64,000 nt of DNA. Source: Orychophragmus violaceus (taxonomy: Eukaryota > Streptophyta > Magnoliopsida > Brassicales > Brassicaceae). The translations under genes and the position numbers were made by a program. This document shows positions 1 to 10,068 of this stretch, one piece after another (position 1 is the stretch's first letter; the number at the start of each line of letters is the position of its first letter). The notes beneath the pieces are model-generated. The model worked only from the letters and a program-made list of their open reading frames with translations, did no database searches and was not told the DNA's origin. The stretch lies in NCBI GenBank assembly GCA_030180135.1, contig CM058236.1, forward strand, positions 48,032,947 to 48,096,946, written 5' to 3'.

Positions 1-110
1 ACACCAAAAATAAAAACGGAAAATGAAAACTAAAACGAACCTAACAGTGGGTTGCCTCCCACTCAGCGCTTGTTTTTAGTCATTAGCTTGACTATTGGAA
101 GAGATTTGAT

Positions 111-1448
111 TCAAGGCGGTTTCAACAGAGACTTTGAGTGTCTCTGTGAATATCTCTTCATCCAAGGAGGTGTATAGGCATTCAGATCATGAGGCTTCCC
201 AAGGAATGAGAAATCATAATCAGGGCGGGAGCGAAGCTTGGGCGGTCTACTGCGTTTTCCTGCATTCAAAACAATGTGATTAGAAGGTTTAAGCTTAGAT
301 GATTTGTTCCTTACCTTTGATGTAGATCTGATGTTTGGGGCTTTCTGCTTATGAGCAGTTGCAGGTACTGAAGATGTTAGAGCAGGTTCAAGAGGAACTG
401 CCATCTTCTTCTTCTTTCCACTATCAGATACTGTAGTTCCACCAATCTGAACTTCTTCTTCCAGATGACCGTCAGTGGAGATCATCTTCTTTGCATGAAC
501 TCGCAAAGTTTCAACTGGTGGTGTTTTATTCACCTTCTTATCCATCACTTTTATGCAGTTAGCCACTTCTAGCTCTTGTCTGGAAGGTTTAGGAACCTTA
601 GGATATGGCACTCGGGGCTTGTAAGCTCGTTCTGGCACTGTTGCAGGTTTCTGGACATGTGTGCGTTCTGCATCGATCGTTGCATAATGTGTATCGATCG
701 ATGCAAGGCGATTCTGTTTCTCGAAAGAACTCGAAATTGCCGTCAGAACGGCGGGTCGATCGTCACTAAGGGGGTGTCGATCGGTGCACGTATCAGGCAG
801 ACAATATTCATCCAGAAAATCCGAGATTATGCTCTCTTCTTCATCCAGCAACTTAATCTCATCCCTTAAGGTCACAACTTTGATGGATCTGTGCTGTTCA
901 GCTTCCCTAGCTTCATTTCGCCTTTCTATTGCTGCATCCAGCTCCTCCATATGTGTGCTCAAAGATTCGAGCTTCTCATTCAGATCTTTATACAATGCAT
1001 CCATCTTTGAGTGGTGTGACACATTGATCTGTTGTTGCCTCTCAAGATACTGCTCTATCATGATTTCTATTCTGCTCTCATGAGCTGTAGGTGCAGGCGG
1101 TGCTTGGTAAGAAGAAACACCACAGTTCCTCGAGAAGGCGTTGCCCTGTTGCTGGAAAGGTCCCTGAAAAGCTGATTCCTGACTGTAGAATTTATTCCCT
1201 CCAATGCAGTTGATAGCTTTTTGCCCATACTTTTCAAGTACAAGACTATGCAGAGACTCTACTTTGCTTTTTAACCAAGTTATCTGCGAGTTATCAATCC
1301 CTGGATTGAAGAAATCATACATCTTCCTTATGATATGTGTCGATCGATGCAGGAGAAGCGTCGATCGATGCAAGCTCGAGAATGCAACGATCGACACTAA
1401 GTGGGTGTCGATCGATGCAAGGCGATTACAGGCGTACCTGAAACGCAA
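111..1448 (-). CDS. Athila gag-like ORF (C-terminal gag region)
   Basis: A 445-residue open frame starts soon after the PBS. Its middle (roughly residues 115-190) resembles the C-terminal part of Athila Gag: Gln/Asn-rich segments, an IMIEQYLERQQ-type helix and a KLESLSTHMEELDAAI coiled-coil stretch. The later part is basic and proline-rich, with no recognised catalytic domain. The usual N-terminal Retrotrans_gag fold is not evident, so the protein is probably a deleted Gag. It differs from its partner at 55761-57132 in having an unbroken frame. Four pairs of the 21-bp-spaced palindrome lie inside it; because 21 is seven codons they do not shift the frame and encode SID-, HRS- or DRH-type peptides. 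The first ATG is used, but the gag similarity begins near residue 43 (MYDFFNPG), an alternative start. Confidence 0.5.
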   Translation of the reverse strand: MRFRYACNRLASIDTHLVSIVAFSSLHRSTLLLHRSTHIIRKMYDFFNPGIDNSQITWLKSKVESLHSLVLEKYGQKAINCIGGNKFYSQESAFQGPFQQQGNAFSRNCGVSSYQAPPAPTAHESRIEIMIEQYLERQQQINVSHHSKMDALYKDLNEKLESLSTHMEELDAAIERRNEAREAEQHRSIKVVTLRDEIKLLDEEESIISDFLDEYCLPDTCTDRHPLSDDRPAVLTAISSSFEKQNRLASIDTHYATIDAERTHVQKPATVPERAYKPRVPYPKVPKPSRQELEVANCIKVMDKKVNKTPPVETLRVHAKKMISTDGHLEEEVQIGGTTVSDSGKKKKMAVPLEPALTSSVPATAHKQKAPNIRSTSKVRNKSSKLKPSNHIVLNAGKRSRPPKLRSRPDYDFSFLGKPHDLNAYTPPWMKRYSQRHSKSLLKPP

Positions 1449-1543
1449 GAACAGAAAAAGAAGAAAAAATTAGCAACAAAAAATAAAAAACGAAAAACCT
1501 AGTCTAAACCCTAAGTTCAAATCTATCGAGGACTCAAAAGAGT

Positions 1544-1560
1544 CCCCGGCAACGGCGCCA
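1544..1560 (-). other. Primer-binding site, tRNA-Asp type
   Basis: CCCCGGCAACGGCGCCA on the plus strand equals the 3' end of plant tRNA-Asp(GTC) with its CCA. Read on the minus strand it is the complementary PBS, six bases from the LTR end. It fixes the orientation of the element. Confidence 0.9.
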
Positions 1561-1566
1561 AAAACT

Positions 1567-2737
1567 TGATAGGTCAAGAATTAATCCCTATTCTAACTGC
1601 AAGTGCACAGTGATGTAGTTGTAGTACTTAGGGTATCGAATCCACAGGGACTCTGGTCAACGATAGATGAAAATAGAAGTGATTAAACTAGGAGAAAGCA
1701 ATATGGGAAAGCAGTAAATCAGACAGCAGAAAGTAAATCAAGCGAGTTGTGAGCAAGGAAGCGAAGCGTTAGGTTTCAGGAGTTCTCAGGAAATCAGGAA
1801 CGCAAGCAATCAATCTATCTAGATCCAATCAATAACTATTCTAGAACTCAAACACTGATATAGAATTAACCAAATTCCTTTGCGATAATTCTCTAAGTCT
1901 AAGTGCAGCAAACCAAACTTCCGTTTGCGAGAACTAACAGATTAAACTAGCATTAATTCCAAGTTTGATATGTTCACAATTAACCTGAACCAAACTTCCG
2001 TTTGCGAACAGTTTAATTGCTTATCTAAATTCTTTCTAGTTAAATTAACCAACTTCCGCTGAATTAATCAACCTAACATCATAACTCTGATTAGCTACTT
2101 CAGATTTAGCATTAAGAACAACTTAGATAAAGAACTAGCAGATATAAATCTCTACAGATTGATTTAAACTATAATTCTCTGAAATCCCTAATGAGAATCC
2201 TTCAACCTAACAGGTAAACTACTCAGACATGTTCATCGAAACAGAAAACATCTTAAGTAGAAAACCAAATATCATAAAACAGAATAATCAACAGGGGTTC
2301 GAAATCCTCTCTCTTTCGAGAGCAAGATCAGCCCCTAAGGCTCTCTGAAAATAAAATAAGACTTAAAAGTAAAGCGTAGCCTAAACAATGGCTTAAAAAC
2401 CCTTATATAATAGCTAAAACACGTTTTGGGCTTCTGTGTAAATATCTGGGCTTTTCTGCAAAATCAACATTCTTCATTAAATCGGCGAGTCTGGCCCATT
2501 CGCATATGCAACGATCGATGCAGGTGTGCAACGATCGACGCAGTCTTCAAAACTGGACAGTGAACTCTGTCTCTCGGACCAAATCTCCAAAATACACCAA
2601 ACAGCTCCAAAATCTCCACTTCTGCTCCAAATGTGTCTAGACCTGTAAACATACTAAAAAGACTCCAAAACATAACATAAGACTCGATAAATAAGGCATA
2701 TACCATGGTTAAAACCGGTAAAATCCATGGTATATCA
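1567..2737 (-). repeat. Athila LTR (5' LTR of derivative A)
   Basis: The 1,171-bp LTR has TGATA...TATCA termini and is homologous to the LTRs at 5617-6835 and 53250-54400. A palindrome pair sits near 2510-2540 with 20-bp spacing. Runs of 'TTCCGTTTGCGA'-like repeats in the AT-rich middle are shared with the other Athila LTRs. Confidence 0.88.
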
Positions 2738-2738
2738 C

Positions 2739-4194
2739 AGAGCCACCGCATCTGCTACTTCAGCTCATCATGCTCCACCACCAGAGTGGTTCCATCGAGA
2801 ATCACCACATCCTGAGGATTATGTGAGGGTTGGTCCGGCAATAGCACTACCTTGGCCTAGAGCAGATCAGACAGAGATCCCGTCAGACAGAGAGTGGCCA
2901 AATGATATTGCTGAGTTCCTCAAGACCGCTGATTTCACAGAGAGACCGTTGCTTGATCACTGGGATGAGTTCGACACGTTGCTTTACAACGGTTGGTGTG
3001 GCATGACGATTAAACCAACCAAGTTTGCAGACTACTCTACTTGTAAGAGTCTGGGAATAGATGAGCAGGTTCTTACACTCTGTAAGGGCATTGGTCTAGG
3101 GACAATGCCTATGCGGCCTTACGACTTGTATCCTGAGTTAGTGAGACAGCTGCTAGCCACTTGCAGAGTGGTTTACCCGGATCCAGACAGCAGGAGTGCT
3201 ACAGGAGGTATATTTACCTTCATGTGCTTAGGAGCCAGGTATCGGATTCCTCTTCTAGATATCTGCAGGATTTATGGGTTCAGCACTGAGCCGAGACGTA
3301 TTGGCATGAGTCTTGAGTGGGATATGAAGGAGGCTCAGTTTTTCTGGGAGTGTATTGGCAGTGGTCGATACAACTCGAGGACTACACCAGTGAAGCAGGT
3401 TTGACATCCTGTTCTGAGATACGTCTTGTGTATCTTGTGTTGGACTTTGTTGTGCAAGTTTGAAGCCAACAAGATGCGCAAGCTTGAGATGGAGATGCTG
3501 TTCATTGGGCTGAGGGACCAGTTTGAAGGTTCTGGTTTGAGAGATCCCACGAAGAGACTCAACTTGGGAGCTGTTTTCACTCAACACTTATGAGACCTGC
3601 AGAAGAAGCCATTTGATGGCGTGGACACTGAGACAGTCGGGAGCCTGCTTACTCCCATTTTCATGCACTGCAGGATTCCCTTAGAGGGTACAGCGTGTAA
3701 CACTGCCAGGGAGTTCCTTGATTTCAGCCACCTGCAGAGCGCTACATGGCTCAAGGAGGGGCGCATATGGGTCTATTACGACCCTGCCACTGCGAAGCAT
3801 GTTATAGATCTTCCTGCTGCATACACGGATTGATACGCTGGATGCCTTGACATTCCGGCCACCTCAGAGAGATCGGCGCAGTGTTCCTTCTATGGCTCAT
3901 CCGCTGGGAGAGCCTTCTACACGAGCTTCTACTTCCTCTGCACCTGCTGCCCCTGTTGATGACATTGGCCCTTTTCCTGTCCCTGCAGTTCCTTTGGGAG
4001 AGATGTCTGAGGCTGAGTGGAGAGAGCGTAATGATGGGATACTGAAGACCATTTGGGAGTGGATGCGTGGCTGCACTTGCAGGAGACAGCCACAGGTTCA
4101 TCAGCCCGTCCCTGCCAGTCGACGCAGACAGCGTTCTCCTGAGGATTCCGGCGGTACTGATCCATATGCTGGGATAGATGATGAGAGCGAGTGA
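2739..4194 (+). pseudogene. Athila ORF-1 / env-position gene, broken
   Basis: Three open stretches (2739-3404, 3621-3833 and 3847-4194) form one decayed gene. The first resembles the Arabidopsis Athila ORF-1 family: a DIAEFLKTADFTERP-like start, then a GGIFTFMCLGARY segment ahead of a hydrophobic stretch. This gene lies between pol and the 3' LTR, the position of env-like genes in plant gypsy elements. The function of the family is unknown and no signal peptide is visible here. Stops and frameshifts lie near 3405-3620 and 3834. The apparent ATG at 2727 belongs to the neighbouring LTR and is not the native start. Confidence 0.65.
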
Positions 4195-5604
4195 GCGTAG
4201 TCTCCATTTTCAGACATTCGGTTATGTACTCTTTTATCTTTTCTTTTTCTTTCGCACTTTTTCTTTTGCTTTTCTTAGGATGTTATTGTTTCTGGATGTT
4301 GTGTTTGATTTGATACATCAGTTGCTTTGATTTTACTCTGTTTTCAGTGTTTTCAGCTTGCAGGATTCGAAATTTGATAGATTCCAACGGACTAACCTGC
4401 TAACTTGCTGACTGATCCGAGTAATCGCAGTGCGTCGATCGACACACCATTGTGTCGATCGTCACAACACGATCGAAATCGCATTGCAGCGATCGTTGCG
4501 GTCCTGAGCAACGATCGACCATACACGAAAATCGCCTACCAACGGTCGATGCACCTAGTGCAATGATCGATGCCTGAGCGACAGAGGTAAAAATCAGACA
4601 GAACTCAACACGTTCATTAACATTTAACTTTTTCTTTCTTTTTACCAACCCTTTGCTTGACACTACTGGGGACAGTGTGTCTTAAGTGTGGAGGAGGTGC
4701 TACTGACATCTATCTTTCTGTTTTCTTAGAGTCAGTCAGTTTTTCAAAATTTGTTTTATTGAGTCAAAACAGTTTAAGTAGGAAACAATGATTTTTTGAG
4801 AAGATTAATAGCACTTGCAGGAACTTAAGTAACCATCGGGATGAGGTTGCAGGATCTATCTATGACTATTAGAAAACCCCATCACAGATCAACCAATTGA
4901 GGACACCCACATCACTTCAGGTATCAGAGGATCCTTTTACTGACTTCAAACTTAATACTGACTTAATTTTCTCACCTAAGGGCTTGGTATATTTTGTGTC
5001 GGATTCCCTTGTTAGTTCTGACACAGCCTGTAAACCTGTCCTATTTGGTTCCCTTCTCCCCTTCCATAAAAAAAAAAGATAGTAAATTGAGGATGAGTTA
5101 GTAACTCCGAAGTGGTCTCTGGGAGTGGTAGCTACAACTATCATATCTTGTGCATCCATGGAATGTGTCCAAAGTACACCCCTTAACGGGAAGAGCACTG
5201 ATAAAAAAACAAAATGATACCCAATGGGGAAAAATCAGAATGCTAAGGAAGGGAAAAGAGAAGAAAGGGACCAAAGAAAGATAGTATGGTGGTCTAGAGC
5301 TGACAAGGTAAGAGTCCATGTGCCTTTGATCGATACTCCTTAGGTGAGACCGCACTTAAATACTTGCAGAAGTCAGTAGGGTGAATTTGAATGCGTGAAT
5401 GTGATTGTGGAGTTTACTTAGGACAGTTGCTAAGTGTGGGGGAAGTATATGTTGGTCTTGATGTCTTGTGAATGATTCTTTCAGTGGTTTACTAAGGGAA
5501 ATCTGAGTGTTGTTGCTTCTAGGACAAAAAGAGTTTCTGAAATTTTTCAAACCTCTTCACCATGTTTTAGTTCTCTGTTTTGCTTGAGGGCAAGCAAAGG
5601 CTAA
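4195..5604 (+). other. Athila 3' noncoding region with palindrome pairs
   Basis: No coding potential is convincing here. The stretch carries three palindrome pairs at about 4435/4455, 4489/4511 and 4542/4563 (spacing 20, 22 and 21 bp). It also has the phrase 'TAAGTGTGG(G)GG' at several places, typical of Athila sequence leading to the polypurine tract. It matches the inverted copies at 54414-55700 and 57842-58154. Confidence 0.7.
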
Positions 5605-5616
5605 GTGTGGGGGAGT
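5605..5616 (+). other. Polypurine tract of Athila
   Basis: GTGTGGGGGAGT lies immediately before the LTR start (TGATATATC). It is the expected plus-strand primer site for an Athila element. Confidence 0.85.
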
Positions 5617-6835
5617 TGATATATCATGGTTTTTACCGGTTTTATGCCATGATATAAGTGTGTTTTAGAGTCTATTTGTGTCTCTTTAGAGTCTTTTACA
5701 GGTTTTATTAGGTACACGCACGTTTGGAGCTAATGTGGTGATTATGGAGCTTATTGGAGTATTTTGGAGATTCGACCCGAGAGCTTATGCTCACTGTCCA
5801 GATTTGAAGACTGCGTCGATCGCTGCACACCTGCAACGGTCGATGCACAGCGCGAATGGGCCAGACTCGGCGGTTTAATGAAGAATGCCAATATTGCAGA
5901 AGTGCCCAGAAGTTCCAGATATTTACACAGAAGCCCCAAGTCGTGTTTTAGCTATTTAATTAGGTTTTTAACTTCTATTTTAGATACGGTTATATACGCT
6001 ATCATAACTTAGAGCAGAGAGTTTTTAGAGCTTTTGGGGCTGATCTGATCCTGTACTACATTCGTTTTGGAGAAGTTTTCGAACCCCTTTGTTATTCTAA
6101 TCTCTTTTATGATTGCTATTTATTCATTGATTATGTTTACATCATCCATGTCTGAGTAGTTTCATAGTTAGGTTTATGGTTTCTCATAGGGATTTCATGA
6201 CTTGCTAGATATAATTAATTCAGTTAAGGATTCACATCAATAGATGTTCTTCAATCTAAATTGTGTTTAATGCTAGTTCTAACCTGATCAATTAGAATCT
6301 AGATCTTAGGTTGCTAAATACGACACGACAGTGTGGTTTAGAATCTGAACTATTTAGGTTGAGCAATTTAATTACTCGCAAAGGAATTTGGTTTAATTAG
6401 ATTGTGAACATATCAAACTTGGAATTAAAGCTGGTTTAACCTGTTAGTAATTGCAAAGGAATTTGGATTACTGCACTTAGACTTAGAGAATTCTCGCAAA
6501 GGAATTTGGTTAATTCTATATCTGTGTTTTGAGTTCTAGAACTAAGTTTAATTAGATCCTGACTGATTGATTTATCTGCTTGTCTGATTTCCTGAGAACG
6601 CCCTAGACTTAGCACTTTTAGTTTATTGATTTCAAACAACAACCTGCTACTGATTTACTTTCCTGCTTGCTTTTAGATAATAGAATACAATTTGCTTTTG
6701 CTTTCTCCTAGTTCTAATCTCTTTAAGTTCTTGATTTTATCGTTGCCTAGAGTCCTCGTGGATTCGATCCCTAAGTACTACAATTGATTTACTGTGCACT
6801 TGCAGTTAGTATAGGGTAAAACTAGACACCTATCA
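5617..6835 (+). repeat. Athila 3' LTR, plus strand
   Basis: The LTR is 1,219 bp with TGATA...TATCA termini. It is homologous to 1567-2737 but clearly diverged. A palindrome pair lies at 5816/5836 with 20-bp spacing, in the same place as in derivative A. It carries several copies of 'TTGCAAAGGAATTTGG'-type repeats at 6380-6510. Confidence 0.88.
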
Positions 6836-8213
6836 TTGTACTAACACTGGAATTTGAATAATTTCTTCCTTTAGTCTCTCAAAACTCTTGGCACACTTTC
6901 CAACCATACGAATTTGACGTCCTTTCCTGTCAAGGTGGGTAATGGCCTGGCCATACTGGCGAATCCCTTCATGAACTTCAGATAGTATCGTGATAACCCC
7001 ATGAAATACGGACCTCGGTTGCGCTCTTAGGTACCTACTGACTTGTAATGGAAGAAATCTTTTCCAGGTCCACTGCTACTCTGTCTTTCGAAATCACAAG
7101 GTCTAACAATTCAATCTTCCTATGCCAGAAACTACACTTGATGAGCTTGGCGAACAAGTTCTGCTCCATGATCTTATCCAAAACAATCCGCAGATGCCAC
7201 TCGTGCTCGTCTCTACTCCTCTAGTATACTAAGATATCATCGATGAACACGATGGCACACTTATCCAAGTATTTTTATAAGACATCGTTCATCATCTTCA
7301 TGAAAGCTGCTGGCGCATTAATCAGTCTAAACGGCATTACCACGAACTCATAATGTCTTTAACGGGTCTGGAACGGCATCTTCTGAATATATTCTTCAGC
7401 TATCAGAATATGATGATAGCCAGAAGCGAGGTCAATCTGGGAGAACCACGAGGCTCCTTGATGTTTGTCTAACAACTCGTTGTTCCTTGACGGCGGGTAC
7501 ATCTGTATCGTCACCTTGGTCAGGCCTCTGTAGTCGATATAGAGTGAAACTTTCGTCTTTCTTCTTAACAAACATGACAAATGCTCTCCACAACGAACTG
7601 ATAGGCCGGCTGAATCATTTCTCTACCAGATATTCAAGATCCTTCTTCAACTCGGCCATCTCTGCTGGTGCCAAATGATAGGGTGCCTTTGGCACGTAAG
7701 CCGTCCCAGGTTCTAATTCTATCGTGCTGATGGCGGTCCTTGCAATTGCGTGAATTTGTCCTCATATTCCGCAGCTACTAGTACCCAAACTTGGGTCTTC
7801 TTCTTCCTCTAACATAGAGATGCTGCTATGAACGCCTTATTCTCTTTTCTGATCAACTCTTCTGTTTGCAACATGGATATGATTGAGATCCTCATCCGAT
7901 TCTTCATACCTCTGAAAACGATCTTCCCCTCTCCCAATCATGACGGTTGACTTGGGGCAATCCATTACCGCCTGGTGCTTAACCAACCAATTCATTCCCA
8001 AGATGAGTTCGCAACGGCCCAACTGCATCTTCATCAGGTTCCCGAGTAAGTCCACTCCAGCTAACTTTACTGGAATCTCTTTGAAGACTCCCGAAGTCGC
8101 CATTCGCTTCGTCTGTCGGTCTCAACTCTAGTGGATTCTGCTACGGACGTTCCTATGAAGTTTCAACAGCTCGATAGCTTTGGGCTCACAAAGCTATGCG
8201 TAGCTCCCGTGTA
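6836..8213 (-). pseudogene. Ty3/gypsy pol: protease and reverse transcriptase remnant
   Basis: Read leftwards, the stretch holds a retropepsin (8213 to about 7840; ATHSF motif, then ILGMNWL), a linker and a reverse transcriptase. The RT shows an IDYRGL motif and DLASGYH near 7400-7560, the catalytic FIDD at 7236-7247, and the connection region with ...KFMKGFA near 6950. Stops and frameshifts break it into short ORFs (7359-7580, 7837-8103). The retropepsin catalytic Asp is replaced by Tyr (codon at 8211-8213). The sequence ends where the Athila LTR enters at the start of RNase H. Gag of the same element continues at 15140, beyond Copia-1. Confidence 0.75.
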
Positions 8214-8218
8214 AAACA

Positions 8219-8899
8219 TGTTGGGAATGTCCTGAAATCTATTGTACTTGCTCTAAGTGAAAGTCGTATAGTCGAGATGAGACAATCACATAACACTAGG
8301 TAGTCATAACGCTTTGCTAGAAGCCACTTATGATCAATGAGTTGAGAACTCATTGCTAGTGTTATATGATCCTACAGGGTCACACACCTAAGCAAACTGG
8401 GCGTTAAAGACGAGGTTGATCATTAATGTAATGATCCACTGAATGCATATTTGATATGCATTCGATATCAATATTCTGGGGCAGTGTCGATCGATGAAGA
8501 TAGTGCATCGATCGATGCAACTCGCGGATTAATCAGATTAATTCGGTTTAATCGTTGGTTAATTCCGTTATGGTTTAAGTCGACATATATAAGATATATG
8601 GTCGACCTAAACTGATTTCTAACCTAATTCACAGCCACCAGAACTTGAATAGAAACCTCTGAAGAGATTGGATCTCTACAGGCACTAGCATCCCTCCTGT
8701 CCAGTTTGTGTGCGTGTGGATACCAGCAGAGACGCAGCATTTGAGGCGCTCTAGATCTCGATTATCTGCAAATATTCCGCTGCTAATCACCAGGTAATTC
8801 TGAGATCCCATAGATTCAATTACATGAACCTTAGATCCTAAACTCGGAATTCAGACTAGGGTTGCCTAATTGGATTAGGATTTGCTAGAAATTCCTTCA
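8219..8899 (+). repeat. Copia-1 5' LTR
   Basis: The LTR starts TGTTGGGAATGTCC and ends TTCCTTCA; the PBS follows after one G. It holds a palindrome pair at 8487/8508, a TATA box inside an inverted repeat at 8579-8606, and a splice-donor-like CAG|GTAATT at 8793/8794. Confidence 0.92.
8484..8606 (+). promoter_or_regulatory. LTR promoter module: palindrome pair plus TATA hairpin
   Basis: Two palindromes (TCGATCGA cores at 8487 and 8508, 21 bp apart) are followed about 65 bp later by TATATAAG at 8586-8593. The TATA box sits inside an inverted repeat whose outer arms are GTCGAC at 8579 and 8601. The arrangement recurs in the 3' LTR near 14720-14841 and, with different sequence, in other copia LTRs here. 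The promoter role is inferred from the TATA box and U3 position. Confidence 0.7.
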
Positions 8900-10066
8900 G
8901 TGGTATCAGAGCTTTAGGGTTCCATTGAATCTGTAGCATGTTGATTAGATTGGTTGAATCTAGATCTCTGTATGATTGATACAAGCATGCTAAAACTCGT
9001 TTTGATCAAAGTAACCTAGTTTAGGGTTTTTGTTCGAAAAATGTTTTAGGGTTTTTCGCATGGTGTCGATCGATGCCAATCCGGCATCGATCGACACAGG
9101 GCGAAAACCCGAACAAAATTTAGGGTTTTTCGCATGGTGTCGATCGATGCCAATCCGGCGTCGATCGACACATGGCGAAAACCCGAATAAAACTTATGTT
9201 TCGCCTAGTGTCGATCGACACAAGAGTTGTGTCGGTCGACACAAACCTCGCGAGATTGATGAATCGGTTCAATTGGATTGGACCGGTTATCGAGCTTGGT
9301 TAATGATGGTTAAACGCTAAGAATGGTTTATTGCGATTGGGTTGGTATCGACCGATGCTAATGTAGCATCGATCGATACTGACCGGTACTCAAAACCGGA
9401 TCAATTGGATTGATCGGTTATCGCAGATTGGTTTTGGTTAATCAGCATCGATCGACACTAAAGTAGTGTCGGTCGACACAAGATTCGATGGTTTAGGTTA
9501 TGGAACCTGAAATCACAGAACCAAAGCAAGATAAATCAATTAATTAGAAGAATTAAAACATAATAAAACTGAACGTTTTAAATGGTTCTGTTCCTCAACC
9601 AAATATCAAGTGATACTTGATGTCTTTCCAATCTTGTCAACTGTCAAGACCCATCTAATTGTGCGATAGACTTGCAGTGCAAGATGTCCACAATTTCATG
9701 AGTAAGACAGAAGGTAATCGTGTTGATGGACTTGCAGTGCAAGACATCAACAATTACATGACTGAAGAGATTGGTTTACTTGACTGGGCCATCAAAATCG
9801 TTTTGGGCTCAGAGACATTAGGTGGATTGGACATGAGATGTCAATCCACAACCAAGAGTTATATTGGATATAACTAGCAAAGAGTTTCTTACCTAGATAG
9901 CTAAAATTTGGGTGATAGCCAGTGGCTCACTCAAGTTTAGTGAAGTAAGGGTCTTGGATCATTATATTCATCTGAGGAAACATTGTTTGAATATAATGCG
10001 AGTTTTCTTAATAGTTAAGACTTCTCATTTCTTGAACATCATAACTAAAACCTCCCTTGTTTTCAG
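8794..10066 (+). other. Putative leader intron spanning the PBS
   Basis: A donor-like CAG|GTAATTCTGAG in the LTR and an acceptor TTTTCAG two bases before the gag ATG bound 1,273 nt. A branch-point-like ATAACTAAAA precedes the acceptor. All five copia gag genes have the same pair of signals. Inside are the PBS, palindrome pairs near 9067, 9139, 9210, 9345 and 9445, and the self-complementary motif at 9398-9417. Splicing is inferred, not shown. Confidence 0.5.
8901..8912 (+). other. Primer-binding site, initiator tRNA-Met
   Basis: TGGTATCAGAGC is complementary to the 3' end of plant initiator tRNA-Met, the usual copia primer. It follows the 5' LTR after one base. Confidence 0.93.
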
Positions 10067-10068
10067 CT

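Larger units (their letters stand above)
1..2737 (-). mobile_element. Athila-type gypsy deletion derivative A, 5' part
   Basis: This is the 5' end of a minus-strand LTR retrotransposon whose 3' end lies outside the window. From right to left it has a complete LTR, a tRNA-Asp primer-binding site, a short leader and a single gag-like ORF, then sequence found in the 3' noncoding part of Athila elements. The same order recurs at 53250-57297. No protease, reverse transcriptase or integrase is seen between the ORF and the 3' noncoding part in the second copy, so I infer a non-autonomous derivative. The right LTR edge abuts plus-strand Athila sequence at 2738, so this element probably inserted into that one; the matching target duplication would lie off the left edge. 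Confidence 0.75.
2738..6835 (+). mobile_element. Athila-type gypsy element, 3' part, plus strand
   Basis: This is the 3' third of a plus-strand Athila: an ORF-1/env-like pseudogene, a long 3' noncoding region, a polypurine tract and the 3' LTR. Its gag and pol are absent here and probably lie left of the window beyond derivative A, which interrupts it at 2737. The LTR ends at 6835 and is followed by TTGTA, the likely target duplication, and then by gypsy pol. It therefore appears to have inserted into the older minus-strand gypsy. Confidence 0.75.

Noticed and set aside
111..1448. Ordinary host gene in a retrotransposon
   Set aside because: Position after LTR and PBS, Athila Gag-like segments and the paralogue at 55761-57132 all point to an element gene.
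1544..1560. tRNA-Asp gene
   Set aside because: Only the last 17 bases match, next to an LTR and on the complementary strand; it is a primer-binding site.
4400..4663. 87-codon minus-strand ORF in the Athila 3' region
   Set aside because: It overlaps palindrome pairs, is antisense and has no similarity I can recognise.
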